A DNA stretch of 64,000 nucleotides from Schizosaccharomyces osmophilus (GCF_027921745.1 NC_079239.1:1081501-1145500), one strand, 5' to 3'. Positions 1 through 8,973 are shown, numbered from the stretch's first letter. Program-made: numbers and translations. Notes: generated by a model not told the origin, from the letters alone.

Positions 1-1759
1 TCTTCCATTGTCACTATTACCTCCTTCAGAACTTTCTGTTCAAAGGAAGGCTGAAGATACTCTAGATGCTTGGCTACTTCGTACGGAAATGATACCTTTG
101 CAAAATGATCTTGAAAACGCTTACAAATATGTTTCTACTAACAACTGGATGCATGCTTATAAAGAAAAAATAGTAAGGGAGTCTATCCGCAGTGTGTTCA
201 TTGCCAAAGAAAAAGGATCATGGTCGTTTCGCCAGCCGAAACGACAAAAAGAGATGATTCCAACAAAAACGCACTACGACTATTTGCTTGATGAAATGCA
301 GTGGATGTCTATTGACTTTTCTCAGGAAAGACGATGGAAAATTGCCTTGGCAAAGCGAATAGTTGATTCCGTCATGAACTACCATAATACGTCTGATAAA
401 AGTACTGTGTGCACACCGGCTTCTTTATCTAAGAACAAAAAGCCATTGTCATACAATGGAAGTAGTAAAAACAGTACTTTTTCAAACTCCCCTTCTCCTG
501 ATTTCGCAAAGACTAAGCTGGATCAGTATGATGCCTTACAGATGTCGTCTCCCCCACGAAATAGAGAGTTTTGTAGCACTATTTTTTCAGAAGATGTTGT
601 TGCCATTACTGATGTTAAAGAATCTCATAAGCCGATCTTGAATGTTCCGACCTATGATCCGCCTGATACTACTGAAAATCAATTGCGCGCTTCAGGAATT
701 ACATATCCAATAGTCCCAATTTCCAGGTTTGCTTTAGCTAAAACAAAACTCAAATCAAGCTGTATACATACTGAACGGAAAAGGTTATTTAGTGAACGTG
801 ATACTATTTCTCAACAATCTGGAGAAACAATCACGAAGGATAAAGCCAATAAAGATACTGACGTAACTTCCGAATTTCCAGAAGGAAACACAAAAAAGAA
901 ACGAGCATTTGCACCATTCACCGTACGTCCTCCATATCCTCCTTTGGCAACGGAGAACACACCCGAGGTTACTTGGTTGCCTGAAGAGGACGAACTACTT
1001 CTTTTACTGTTGAGACAATATTCTTTCAATTGGGAATTTGTAGCAAACCGACTAACACCGTCTGGGTTATACGTGCCTAAAACAGAACGAAGAACTGCTT
1101 GGGATTGCTTTGAAAGGTGGATTCAAGTTGATCCTCAAGCTGCAAATGTTCAATTTACAGGATCTCATGCAAGATTGGCTCAACAAAAGCTAGAAGAATC
1201 GTTACAGAAATCACAGCAATCAATGCCAAACTTGCGTGTACGTGACTTTAATACTCCTAAACCTGACGCGCTGAATCAAAACTCTTATTTTGTGTTGCCA
1301 ACAATTTTTCGCCAATACCGCCCCGTTGCTATATTTGAAGCTATAAAAAAGACACTTAAGCAACGAGAGTTTACTCAAAAAACTGCGATCAAGCGACAAA
1401 CTGCTAATGTACCTACTCCGTCTGAACGACTACCTCCTGTACCTTCTCCAATTGAGCTATCCAGATTGAAATTTGAGCGTGAAGCACAGATTCAGCAACT
1501 ACAATCGCAAAGAAATGCAAACTTGTATATGCAACATCAAAATCAGACGAAGATGAGGCCGACAACTTCCATAGCTGGAACGCCTCAAAATCATTTGGCA
1601 GCATATCAAGCAGGGGTTTCTCAGAATTCTAGCGCCACGTCCTCAACTGGTAATTCTCCAGTTCTTTCAAGAGCTGTTCCTCGATTGCAGAATCGATTGG
1701 ATTATCCAAATTCTCCAAGGTTGGCAGCGGAGCAGATTCAGCAGTTTCAACAAAGATAG
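1..1759 (+). CDS. vid21: Vid21/Eaf1-like NuA4 histone acetyltransferase scaffold, 3' part
   Basis: The reading frame is open from the left edge to a stop at 1759, so this is the C-terminal ~585 residues of a gene that starts outside the window. About one tenth into the fragment (near residues 75-127) is an HSA domain (basic, with KTHYDYLLDEMQWM and RRWKIALAKRI), which in Eaf1/Vid21 binds actin and Arp4. Near residues 315-380 is a SANT/Myb domain (TWLPEEDELLLLLL, then FNWEFVANRL and CFERW). The C-terminus is rich in Gln, Pro and Ser, as in the family. Vid21 is the platform subunit of the NuA4 histone H4/H2A acetyltransferase in the nucleus. The S. pombe protein is roughly 1000 residues, so ~400 residues should lie upstream. 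It is convergent with sws2. Confidence 0.9.
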   Translation, partial: LPLSLLPPSELSVQRKAEDTLDAWLLRTEMIPLQNDLENAYKYVSTNNWMHAYKEKIVRESIRSVFIAKEKGSWSFRQPKRQKEMIPTKTHYDYLLDEMQWMSIDFSQERRWKIALAKRIVDSVMNYHNTSDKSTVCTPASLSKNKKPLSYNGSSKNSTFSNSPSPDFAKTKLDQYDALQMSSPPRNREFCSTIFSEDVVAITDVKESHKPILNVPTYDPPDTTENQLRASGITYPIVPISRFALAKTKLKSSCIHTERKRLFSERDTISQQSGETITKDKANKDTDVTSEFPEGNTKKKRAFAPFTVRPPYPPLATENTPEVTWLPEEDELLLLLLRQYSFNWEFVANRLTPSGLYVPKTERRTAWDCFERWIQVDPQAANVQFTGSHARLAQQKLEESLQKSQQSMPNLRVRDFNTPKPDALNQNSYFVLPTIFRQYRPVAIFEAIKKTLKQREFTQKTAIKRQTANVPTPSERLPPVPSPIELSRLKFEREAQIQQLQSQRNANLYMQHQNQTKMRPTTSIAGTPQNHLAAYQAGVSQNSSATSSTGNSPVLSRAVPRLQNRLDYPNSPRLAAEQIQQFQQR

Positions 1760-2040
1760 ACCAGACCTTATATGACTTTGCTATGATAAATTGTATATTA
1801 CTTAAACAAAATGTAATGGTTAATTTTTTTGAATAAATTGAATGGATTCAAGTCCTTTGCGTTTCATAAAAGCAATTAATAGGGCTTTCTCTGGTGCTTT
1901 TGTGCATGGTAATTTTATTGACAAAATCATTATTTTAAAGATAATAAAATATACGTTGGATCAAAAGAAAAGAGAAAAGGAGATGGGATATGCTTTTAAT
2001 TAGGACATTCACGTACAGCCAATTGTCCAAAAGAATTCCT

Positions 2041-2534
2041 CTAATGAATATGTTTAATTTTCTGAAGAATTGAAACAGCAGTTGGCAGTACACGACTCCA
2101 ACCCAAAGTTCCTACAGGACTAGTGCTGTAAGTTCGTCTTTGAAGGCGGTTTAGCTTCTTTGCGGTTTTTGCGTTCGTCCTTGTATTTTGACCATGCACC
2201 GGCAATCTGTTATTTATTAGTCTCAACAAAACCTAAGGAAGCGTAATACTCACCCAGCAGCATGTCGCAAACCTCGATAAGAGCGAATAGTATAGAATCG
2301 AGAAATATTAGCATCTCTTTGTCGCTTCAAGTCTCCTTCAATGGTCATATTGGATAGCAATTGTGAGAGACCAGTCAGTTGACCATCCGTAAGCTCTTTC
2401 ACTTTCAAAGTATCGTGAAACGAAAGCTTGGCACAAATGTTGTCTGCAACGGCTCTTCCAATTCCGTAGAAACCTAACAGAGCATACTTTACAGGCCGCT
2501 CATCTTTGATAGGCACACCTAAAATATAAACCAT
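2041..2534 (-). CDS. sws2: Mitochondrial small-subunit ribosomal protein uS13m (Sws2)
   Basis: There are two exons, 2254..2534 and 2041..2206, giving 148 residues. The donor GTGAGT and acceptor AACAG join ..HAAG to LPVHGQNTRTN.., restoring the diagnostic uS13 block YRGLRHAAGLPVHGQNT. The N-terminus (MVYILGV, then GFYGIGRAVADNIC) is the helix-two-turn-helix part that contacts the 30S head. In bacteria uS13 bridges the subunits and touches the P-site tRNA; this copy should act in the mitoribosome. No long presequence is visible, as in fungal Sws2. The cytosolic member of the same family (rps18) lies 45 kb away in this window. The start is the only ATG before the conserved VYILG. Confidence 0.92.
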
Positions 2535-4034
2535 GGCGGACTATTTCAGAAAAAGACAAATTCACGCAATTGACGACGTTCTCAGATAATTCAGTAAAAA
2601 CAAAAAGATATTTTTTTTAGAGACTAATTATAAGAGCTAAAAGCTGACAAAGGGGGGTATTTCCTGGAAACCCGGAATTCTTGAGGATACGGAGAGGCCA
2701 CGATTGAACCAACAAACCTGAGAAATGAAAGTCGTAAAGAAAGGAACCGTATTAGAGTTTATTTTGTAATATTTAATCTCTTTAAAAGGAATGTCATACA
2801 ATTAACGTTAAATTAACTTATTCTTTTTTTTTCGAAGGATCAACTCCATACAGAGATTCGAGCTTCGTACACACTCTTGAAGAAGATTCCAAAGATCGAT
2901 TCAAGTAAAAGAAAGTCATCTTTAGTTGAATTTGGTGTTATCGAAAACTACTGTTGTTGACAAGCAAAGTAGGTTATCCCTGTGTTTACTTTTGTTAGTG
3001 AACATTTTCCTTACTTAACGGGAATGTTTAACAATCACTTCGTACTGAATATGCTTGCACATGTTTGCTGCTGAGGTTTGACATTTACAGAAACGTGTGC
3101 AAGCCTTCAAAGCGAAATTTAAACATTTGTTTTCGAAACAGGAATTTGCTTGATAAGTGATGAACAAAAGGGTAAGAGAACGGAAAGATTGGGTATGAAG
3201 CACAATGTGCACTTTGATTTCCTAAAGTGTATGCTATACTCTACGAATGCCGAACTGTGGTATTAGAATGCCCATGGACAGATATGTTATACAAGATGAT
3301 TGCCGTGTTGGAATTTTCATAAATGGAGATGTTCTTAATCAAGGACTATTATCTGTAACAACAAAAGGAAAGGAAATACAGAAGAAAAAGCAGTTATTGC
3401 TATAAATGCACTGTGAGTGGTCTTTCGTATCTTTTCTTTACTTTAGAATTGCAAGTCAAAGCAGTATGCTTTCTTCAAATTTGAAATGAATGAATGAATA
3501 TATCCATATGCGTGATAATAAAGGAAGGATTGCTGTAGACCAAGCGGATTCCTAGGCCAAGTACAATGCCGAAGATGGAGATCAATAACTTCCAGTTCAA
3601 GTGACATTTAGCTCGTGTCTTCGATTTGCCTGGAAGGAGCTAGTTCGCTCCTCTAAGGGTGTAGACTTTTATTTGAAGATTTACCATCTCGCAGGAAAGC
3701 TTTTGAGATTTGAGCCAAGGCCCATAAGCTTCTTGGCACTTTGGAGATTGAAACCAGAAAATAAATGGAAATATTTATTTATATTAGGGTGCAATGGAGG
3801 GGTACTGTTGGACCACACTCAAACATTATTACATGCAATTTCGAGTCAGAAATAAAAATTAAATTAGTTGAGTATTTATTTAAATAAATTATCGATAATT
3901 AACTTATAAATAACGATTAATTAAAAAGTATTAGGTTTCTTAAAGGAACCATGGAACCTAAAGTATGGGCAGTTTCACATCGTAGAGGAGGATTTCGAAA
4001 TCACGGGCTAAAGAATTCGAATCTCGAAATTGCA
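2535..4034. other. 1.5-kb spacer between sws2 and map2
   Basis: The sws2 promoter lies at the left end and the map2 3' flank at the right end. No conserved protein was recognised. A 52-codon open frame with an ATG runs on the plus strand from 3247 to 3405, without a recognisable family. An AT-rich palindrome cluster lies at 3874-3900. The gap is long for this genome and could hold a non-coding transcript. Confidence 0.4.
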
Positions 4035-4874
4035 TTAATTAAAGTGAGAACTAATGTTGGTCTGTGCGATAGTAGAGTTGAAGGGAACATTCATGACATA
4101 GAATTCCAAGAAATGATGATAATCTTCCTTGTCTTTCTCGGTCTTTAAAACAGGTTCCTCAGTTTCATTGCTTTCCCGTTTTTTCAAGTCAGGTCTGTCG
4201 GGGTTTTGAAAGCTCCACCAGTTCTTGTAGACACGCTCAAAATCTTCATAGGTCTTGGCGGGAAGTTCAGGGACATCGCGCTTCTTCAAGTCAGGTCTGT
4301 CGGGGTTTTGAAAGCTCCACCAGTTCTTGTAGACACGCTCAAAATCTTCATAGGTCTTGGCGGGAAGTTCAGGAACGTCGCGTTTCTTCAAGTCAGGTCT
4401 GTCAGGGTTTTGGAAGCTCCACCAGTTCTTGTAGACACGTTCAAAATCTTCATAAGTCTTGGCGGGAAGTTCAGGGACATCACGCTTCTTCAAGTCAGGT
4501 CTGTCGGGGTTTTGAAAGCTCCACCAGTTCTTGTAGACACGCTCAAAATCTTCATAGGTCTTGGCGGGAAGTTCAGGGACATCGCGTTTCTTCAAGTCAG
4601 GTCTGTCGGGGTTTTGAAAGCTCCACCAGTTCTTGTAGACGCGTTCAAAATCCTCATAGGTCTTGGCGGAAAGTTCAGGGACATCACGCTTCTTCAAGTC
4701 AGGTCTGTCGGGGTTTTGGAAGCTCCACCAGTTCTTGTAGACACGTTCAAAATCTTCATAAGTCTTGGCGGGCAATTGCTCCACATATGAAGCGGCAGAA
4801 CCTTCAATGGGAGCGGGAATAGGAGCAGCAGAGGCAAGGGCAAAAAGAAAAGCGACAAGAGAAAAGAGTTTCAT
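4035..4874 (-). CDS. map2: P-factor mating pheromone precursor with six pheromone units
   Basis: This is a 279-residue secretory precursor. Residues 1-17 form a signal peptide (MKLFSLVAFLFALASA), followed by a short pro-segment. Six tandem units of 34 residues (102 nt) follow. Each holds the same 23-residue peptide, beginning TYEDFERVYK and ending NPDRPDL, then KKR and a DVPEL(P/S)A spacer. The peptide matches S. pombe P-factor at 14 of 23 positions. Kex2-type protease Krp1 cuts after the dibasic site and a carboxypeptidase trims the basic residues. The acidic C-terminal tail carries N-glycosylation sequons (NET, NST, NIS). P-cells secrete the peptide to activate Mam2 on M-cells. Unit-to-unit changes are almost all synonymous, with one P-to-S in a spacer, which suggests concerted evolution. 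S. pombe map2 has four units. Confidence 0.97.
   Translation of the reverse strand: MKLFSLVAFLFALASAAPIPAPIEGSAASYVEQLPAKTYEDFERVYKNWWSFQNPDRPDLKKRDVPELSAKTYEDFERVYKNWWSFQNPDRPDLKKRDVPELPAKTYEDFERVYKNWWSFQNPDRPDLKKRDVPELPAKTYEDFERVYKNWWSFQNPDRPDLKKRDVPELPAKTYEDFERVYKNWWSFQNPDRPDLKKRDVPELPAKTYEDFERVYKNWWSFQNPDRPDLKKRESNETEEPVLKTEKDKEDYHHFLEFYVMNVPFNSTIAQTNISSHFN
4133..4766 (-). repeat. Six tandem 102-nt P-factor units in map2
   Basis: Six in-frame copies of a 102-nt unit cover the middle of map2. They differ at only a handful of mostly synonymous positions. Boundaries are approximate. The units encode identical 23-residue pheromones separated by KKR-DVPEL(P/S)A-K. The array is coding and tandem, with no spacer variation, so it is not a CRISPR. 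Confidence 0.95.
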
Positions 4875-5110
4875 ATCGATAAAGAAAGGTATGGAAATTA
4901 AGAGTCGATAAAAAATAATAATAAAATAGGTGATCTTAAAGCAAAAAAGAAAAGAGAGCGATATTCAAAAAATAAACTGTCGTAAAGAGCGTTTAAAAGG
5001 TCCAAAAGTTGTTCAACTTGTCGAAAAGCGAATTTGCAAAAAAGAAGCAAGTTGGAAAGCGAAAGAGAAGACTTGAGTGTGTTCTGGTTAATTACAACCC
5101 ATTGAGCCCT

Positions 5111-5119
5111 TTATATATA
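5111..5119 (-). promoter_or_regulatory. TATA box of map2
   Basis: On the minus strand the sequence reads TATATATAAAGG. It lies ~240 nt upstream of the map2 ATG, which would give a leader of about 200 nt. It is the only strong TATA element between the ATG and the nearest TR box. Confidence 0.6.
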
Positions 5120-5168
5120 CCACAAGATCCATGAGTTTCCTTTCTGGGTTGATTATGGAATTACCAAT

Positions 5169-5178
5169 TTCTTTGTTT
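5169..5178 (+). promoter_or_regulatory. Ste11-binding TR box upstream of map2
   Basis: TTCTTTGTTT exactly matches the TR-box consensus TTCTTTGTTY, which is bound by the HMG regulator Ste11 of nitrogen-starvation and mating genes. It lies ~50 bp upstream of the map2 TATA box, in inverse orientation to the gene. Confidence 0.6.
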
Positions 5179-5489
5179 ACATGGAATCCCGTTTGGTGTT
5201 TTAATGGGGTATACCATGAACGACGAAAATTGGCTGAAGAAAGGCACGTTCTTTGGAAGCGAAGCCCAAAATTGCGGGGATGGAGACGTTATAGCGAACC
5301 ATTTGGTTCAGAGAAGGAATGATATAAGACAAAAACAACTCATTCATTTGATTGGTTCGGTTCGGTAGAGATAATAAGAACAATAGAACTTTCTCTATTG
5401 AATCAGCAAGTTAAGATAATTGGGAAAGCCAATCAGAAATTGATCGCCCCAACCACCCAAAGATCTGTTAAGGCATTTAATGAAAACGA

Positions 5490-5499
5490 AAACAAAGAA
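5490..5499 (-). promoter_or_regulatory. Second Ste11-binding TR box upstream of map2
   Basis: On the minus strand the sequence reads TTCTTTGTTT, in the same orientation as map2 and ~615 bp before its ATG. Two exact TR boxes upstream of a pheromone gene fit Ste11-dependent induction, as known for S. pombe map2. Confidence 0.55.
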
Positions 5500-5670
5500 T
5501 TTGGTGAAAAAGAGGAGCGTGTTTTACTTTAGTAGCATAATGGACGTCTATAGTGTCGTGTTTTTCTTTTTCTTTTTTCGCTCCATCTCGCGTTTCCGTT
5601 AGTTTATGGTCCCCGCATGCGCAAAGCGGTGAAATTTTCTTGACTGGGGAAGGTGTTTCCAGAATGATAT

Positions 5671-5804
5671 GCAAATCGGCGACGATTCCATCAGCGTTCA
5701 TCTCCAGTTACCATTATTACGATTGACCGACCATTTCTTATCAAAACCACGGGAGTAAACAAAACAAGTGGAGATGAGTGCTGATGGGATCGTCGCCGAT
5801 TTGC
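5671..5804 (+). repeat. 36-bp inverted repeat with 62-nt loop (hairpin candidate)
   Basis: The left arm is 5671-5706 and the right arm 5769-5804, with 33 of 36 positions complementary. The three exceptions are T/G or G/T pairs on the plus strand, so plus-strand RNA could pair along the whole length. A further short match (5653-5658 with 5811-5816) extends it after an internal loop. The element sits between map2 and ura6. No gene family was recognised. Confidence 0.85.
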
Positions 5805-5974
5805 GTACCAAACACACACTCAAGAATCGGTTTGGTTCACACCAGAGGGAGCACTGAAGAAACTCGAATTGAGCAGAATCCTTTCGAAATTTCTTGCTTA
5901 GCGAGCGCAATCCTCTCTCCTGTAATGCTTCAGAAAGAAGAATTACTCTATTTTTTAAGCTACAATTGGGAACC

Positions 5975-5995
5975 TTTTTTTTTTTTTTTTTTTTT
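5975..5995 (+). repeat. T21 homopolymer tract
   Basis: This is a run of 21 T followed by a CTTTCT-rich pyrimidine tract to about 6042. It lies upstream of the GC-rich island described separately. Such tracts in yeasts often mark nucleosome-free promoter DNA. Confidence 0.9.
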
Positions 5996-6043
5996 ATTTT
6001 CTCCTTCCCATAAAGCCCTCTTTCTCTTTCTCTTTCTCTCTAG

Positions 6044-6200
6044 ATGTGAGCGAGGGGACCGAGTACCCGGGATATCCGAGCATGGCCCTCGGTTTTCCCG
6101 ATGAGGATGGCATGTTGGAACTACCATATACCAAAGAGCCACAGCTTGCAAACGGCGTACCTTAAAACGACAAGCCGTAGACGGAATTTTGGCCTTTGGT
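6044..6200. other. GC-rich island with strong predicted secondary structure
   Basis: This stretch of ~155 nt is noticeably GC-richer than its flanks and has no long open frame. Two hairpins can be drawn by eye. One pairs the ACCGAG region near 6058 with CTCGGT near 6090. The other pairs ACCAAAG-AGCC near 6131 with GGCCTTTGGT near 6192, enclosing a CGGC/GCCG stem. No known RNA family was recognised (not tRNA, 5S, U6 or SRP RNA as I remember them). It could be an unannotated structured RNA or part of a promoter. Confidence 0.35.
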
Positions 6201-6223
6201 CTGTAGTCTTGCCTAAGTCTGCG

Positions 6224-6232
6224 TATATATAA
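6224..6232 (+). promoter_or_regulatory. TATA box of the UMP-CMP kinase gene
   Basis: TATATATAA lies 57 bp before the donor of the proposed leader intron and 325 bp before the ATG. The position implies a very short first non-coding exon. Confidence 0.5.
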
Positions 6233-6288
6233 TTGAATTTGTTACTTTTGTGGGATCCTTTTCTCTCTTTCCAACGAATCTAGAAAAC

Positions 6289-6527
6289 GTAAGTTCTCTT
6301 CGTGACAAGACACTCGCTGAGCAGTATTGTTGGAAACGCTCCCATGTAGCAAGCAACCTATACAACGCGGTGCATTTTTCACTAGTTTTCGTTTGGTCTC
6401 ATGTGGATGTCAGATTGTCCAACATAGACGACGACGTTGCCCTTGGGTTGCTTCACGTCAACTTTTTTGATTTGCTTTCAAACTTGTTTTGTGCGTCTCT
6501 GTGTACTTTTGCTAATTACTGCTCCAG
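6289..6527 (+). other. Probable 5'-leader intron of the UMP-CMP kinase gene
   Basis: Donor GTAAGT (6289-6294), branch-like GCTAAT near 6511 and acceptor CTCCAG (ending 6527) define a 239-nt intron just after the TATA box and 21 nt before the ATG. Confidence 0.5.
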
Positions 6528-6548
6528 AAAGCATTCTCTCGTATCATC

Positions 6549-7121
6549 ATGTATAAAGTTATTTTTGTTTTGGGCGGCCCTGGAGCCGGTAAGGGAACCC
6601 AATGTGACCGCCTGACGACAAAGCTTAACTGTGCTCACATCTCCGCTGGTGATTGCCTTCGAGAAGAACAAGCCCGTCCCGATAGCAGCGATGGCAAACT
6701 CATCAAAGAATACATTACAGAGGGCAAAATCGTCCCCATGGAAATTACCTTGCGTCTCTTGGATGCTAAGATGAAGTCTTACAGCCTTCAGGGCATCAAC
6801 ACCTTTTTGATTGATGGATTTCCACGTAAAATGGACCAATTTGAAGGTTTCGAAAACACCATCTGCCCTGCTGCTGTTGCTCTTTTCTTCTACTGTGGTC
6901 AAGAAGTTATGTTGAGTCGTTTAATAAATCGCGGAAAGACCAGTGGTCGAGATGACGATAACACCGACTCCATCAAGAAACGTTTCATTACTTTTACCGA
7001 AACTTCCATGCCTGTTGTCAATGCTTTGAAAAACGACAGTCGCTGTATCACCATCAACGCCGAGCAAGACCCCGATACTGTCTTTCAAAATACGGTCGAT
7101 GCTTTACAACCCTATCTATAG
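6549..7121 (+). CDS. ura6: UMP-CMP kinase (uridylate kinase)
   Basis: This single coding exon gives 190 residues, the usual length. It has the P-loop GGPGAGKGTQCDRL at residues 9-22, the NMP-binding segment with SAGDCLR, then DGFPRKMDQ, and a short LID with NRGKTSGRDDDN followed by the R-phased KKRF helix. It transfers phosphate from ATP to UMP/CMP in pyrimidine nucleotide synthesis, in cytosol and nucleus. An intron in the 5' leader is likely: donor GTAAGT at 6289 and acceptor ending at 6527 (239 nt), with branch GCTAAT. The frame continues upstream of the ATG through the spliced leader but contains no earlier ATG. In S. pombe the same gene lies next to map2, as here. Confidence 0.95.
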   Translation: MYKVIFVLGGPGAGKGTQCDRLTTKLNCAHISAGDCLREEQARPDSSDGKLIKEYITEGKIVPMEITLRLLDAKMKSYSLQGINTFLIDGFPRKMDQFEGFENTICPAAVALFFYCGQEVMLSRLINRGKTSGRDDDNTDSIKKRFITFTETSMPVVNALKNDSRCITINAEQDPDTVFQNTVDALQPYL

Positions 7122-8065
7122 TTGCCTAAAACATCTTTCATTTTAGACTGCCCTACCCAACAGAATGTCCTAACGTACACGTAGACACTCGTAGATGTAC
7201 CCAACGCAGGACCCCAGACTCCAATCATTCTTTCGCTTTTGCCTGCTCTACCACCTCGCACTACCGCTATCAATCGACATATGTACAGTCCATGCCACAC
7301 TCAACATCGACGACTACACCATTATATACTCCAGTCAGAAATTTTTCGATCATAAAAAGTTCAAACTCAGCAATGAATTCAAAACATTGTATTCTTTCTA
7401 TCCAAACATTTCTTATTACACACCTATCAACTATTGTTCGACCCATAGAAATGAATCATACCAGACATACAGACAAGATTAGTCGGAATCGAGTTGCCTG
7501 ACTTTTGTCAGGTGCCGCACATTGCACTAAAAGACATCTTCTCGGGTGCGTTTCAAGATCTCACAGGACAAACCCATGAAATCGAATTTCTGGTACACCC
7601 GGCAGGACTTTCGTCCTCCGCTCCTCACGAGCATGCCACGAAGAAGTTCCTCCGACCTTACCCCCTCAATGCGCGTAAACACTTGTAAAAGTGCGTTTGA
7701 ATTTGAGGAAGTGCGGCGTTTGTCCGTACGCCCGGCATGGTTCTTTTCTACAGATTCCCAGCCTAATTTCCTTCTTTCAAAAGAAAAAGCAAAAACAGCC
7801 CATAATGTCAATCGATTTTACGACTGAAACCTTACTATTCCTTGCTTCATCAATCGATCATAACCAACCCATCAAAAACTGCATCCACCAAGAGTTATCA
7901 AGTTATTTTCTTTCATTTTACTCCATTTCACCACCCGATCACAATTGGTAAAGGATAACGTTTGCTGTTTCCACTGTAAAACTTATATAACGTAGTGTGA
8001 CTGCCCTATTGACTTGGGCGCTGGTACTCTCAGGCACCTTCACCAACTACGCATAACATAAGCAA
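7122..8065. other. Intergenic region with pre10 promoter
   Basis: This is the 3' flank of the kinase and the pre10 promoter. It contains a TATA-like TTATATAA at 7982-7989 and a small hairpin CCTGAC-TTTT-GTCAGG at 7497-7512. Overlapping short frames on both strands show no recognisable family. Confidence 0.4.
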
Positions 8066-8973
8066 ATGGTAAGTTGGGTACACTTGATGACTTTACTTAC
8101 ATTTTAGAGTTCAATTGGTACAGGATACGATTTGGGACTTTTCTTTTCCCCAGATGGACGTCTGTTTCAGGCGGAATACGCGTACAAGGCAGTAGAGAAT
8201 GGAAGGTAAGTGATACCAAAACTGAAGGATGGACTTCACCTAACTGTTACAGTACTTGTATTGGAATTAAATGCAAAGATGGTGTCATTCTTGCTTTAGA
8301 GAAAATCATTATCAGCAAGCTATTAAAACCTCATGCCAACACCCGTATAGGATCGGTCGGTCGTCATGTTGGTATTGCGACCACTGGATTCATACCTGAT
8401 GGAATGCATATTTTAAAACGTGCTAGAGACGAGGCCAACTCTTGGCGTGATAACTACGGTTCTGCCATTCCCGGATCGGTCATGGCTGATCGACTTGGCA
8501 ATTACGTTCAACTTTTCACTTGCTATTCGAGTGTTCGTCCTTTTGGTGTCATGTCTTTTGTTGCTGCATATGATGACCTTGGTCCCCATTTGTATATGAT
8601 TGAGCCTAACGGTGTTTATTGGGGATACAACGGCATTTCAGCCGGTAAAGGTCGCCAAATTGCTCGTAATGAACTTGAAAAGCTAGATTTCTCGACTTTG
8701 AAAATGAAAGATGCTGTTAAAGAGGCAGCAAGGATGTATGTACCTTTTTTGTGATTGCTATTTCGGGTTGAAATCAACTAACTTTTTTACAGTATATATG
8801 CAACCCACGACGAGGAACATAATAAAGACCATGAAATAGAAATGACCTGGGTTGGTGAAGAAACCAACGGCATTCATACGACTGTCCCCGAAGATCTATT
8901 ACAAGAGGCGGAAGCATATGCTCGCCGTACAGTTGAAGGTGGTGAGGACGAGGATGTTCCCATGAACGAGTAA
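8066..8973 (+). CDS. pre10: 20S proteasome subunit alpha-7
   Basis: There are four exons: 8066..8068, 8108..8205, 8253..8735 and 8793..8973 (254 residues). The first coding exon is only the ATG, followed directly by GTAAGT. Exon 2 begins [10 protein letters not shown], the invariant N-terminus of the alpha-7 subunit, and continues [20 protein letters not shown]. Exons 3 and 4 carry IGIKCKDGV, the RPFGV block, [12 protein letters not shown] and [13 protein letters not shown]. The C-terminal tail is acidic ([11 protein letters not shown]), as in alpha-7 (Pre10/PSMA3). The subunit forms part of the outer ring gate of the core particle. Splice phases agree at every junction, with CTAAC branches in introns 2 and 3. 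Confidence 0.95.

Noticed and set aside
4133-4766. CRISPR-like regular repeats
   Set aside because: The repeats are tandem coding units without unique spacers, in a eukaryote.
4206-4790. 194-codon frame antisense to map2
   Set aside because: It is the mirror of the six pheromone repeats; it stays open only because the 102-nt unit has a fixed frame.
5975-5995. Retroposon tail suggested by the T21 run (and the A23 run at 24809-24831)
   Set aside because: No target-site duplication or coding remnant beside either homopolymer; they look like ordinary intergenic tracts.
6044-6200. 5S rRNA, U6, SRP RNA or U3 snoRNA in the GC-rich island
   Set aside because: None of the diagnostic motifs I remember for these RNAs is present.
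7527-7827. Overlapping 93-94-codon frames on both strands before pre10
   Set aside because: They overlap each other, show no family resemblance and lie in a slightly GC-richer spacer where chance open frames are expected.
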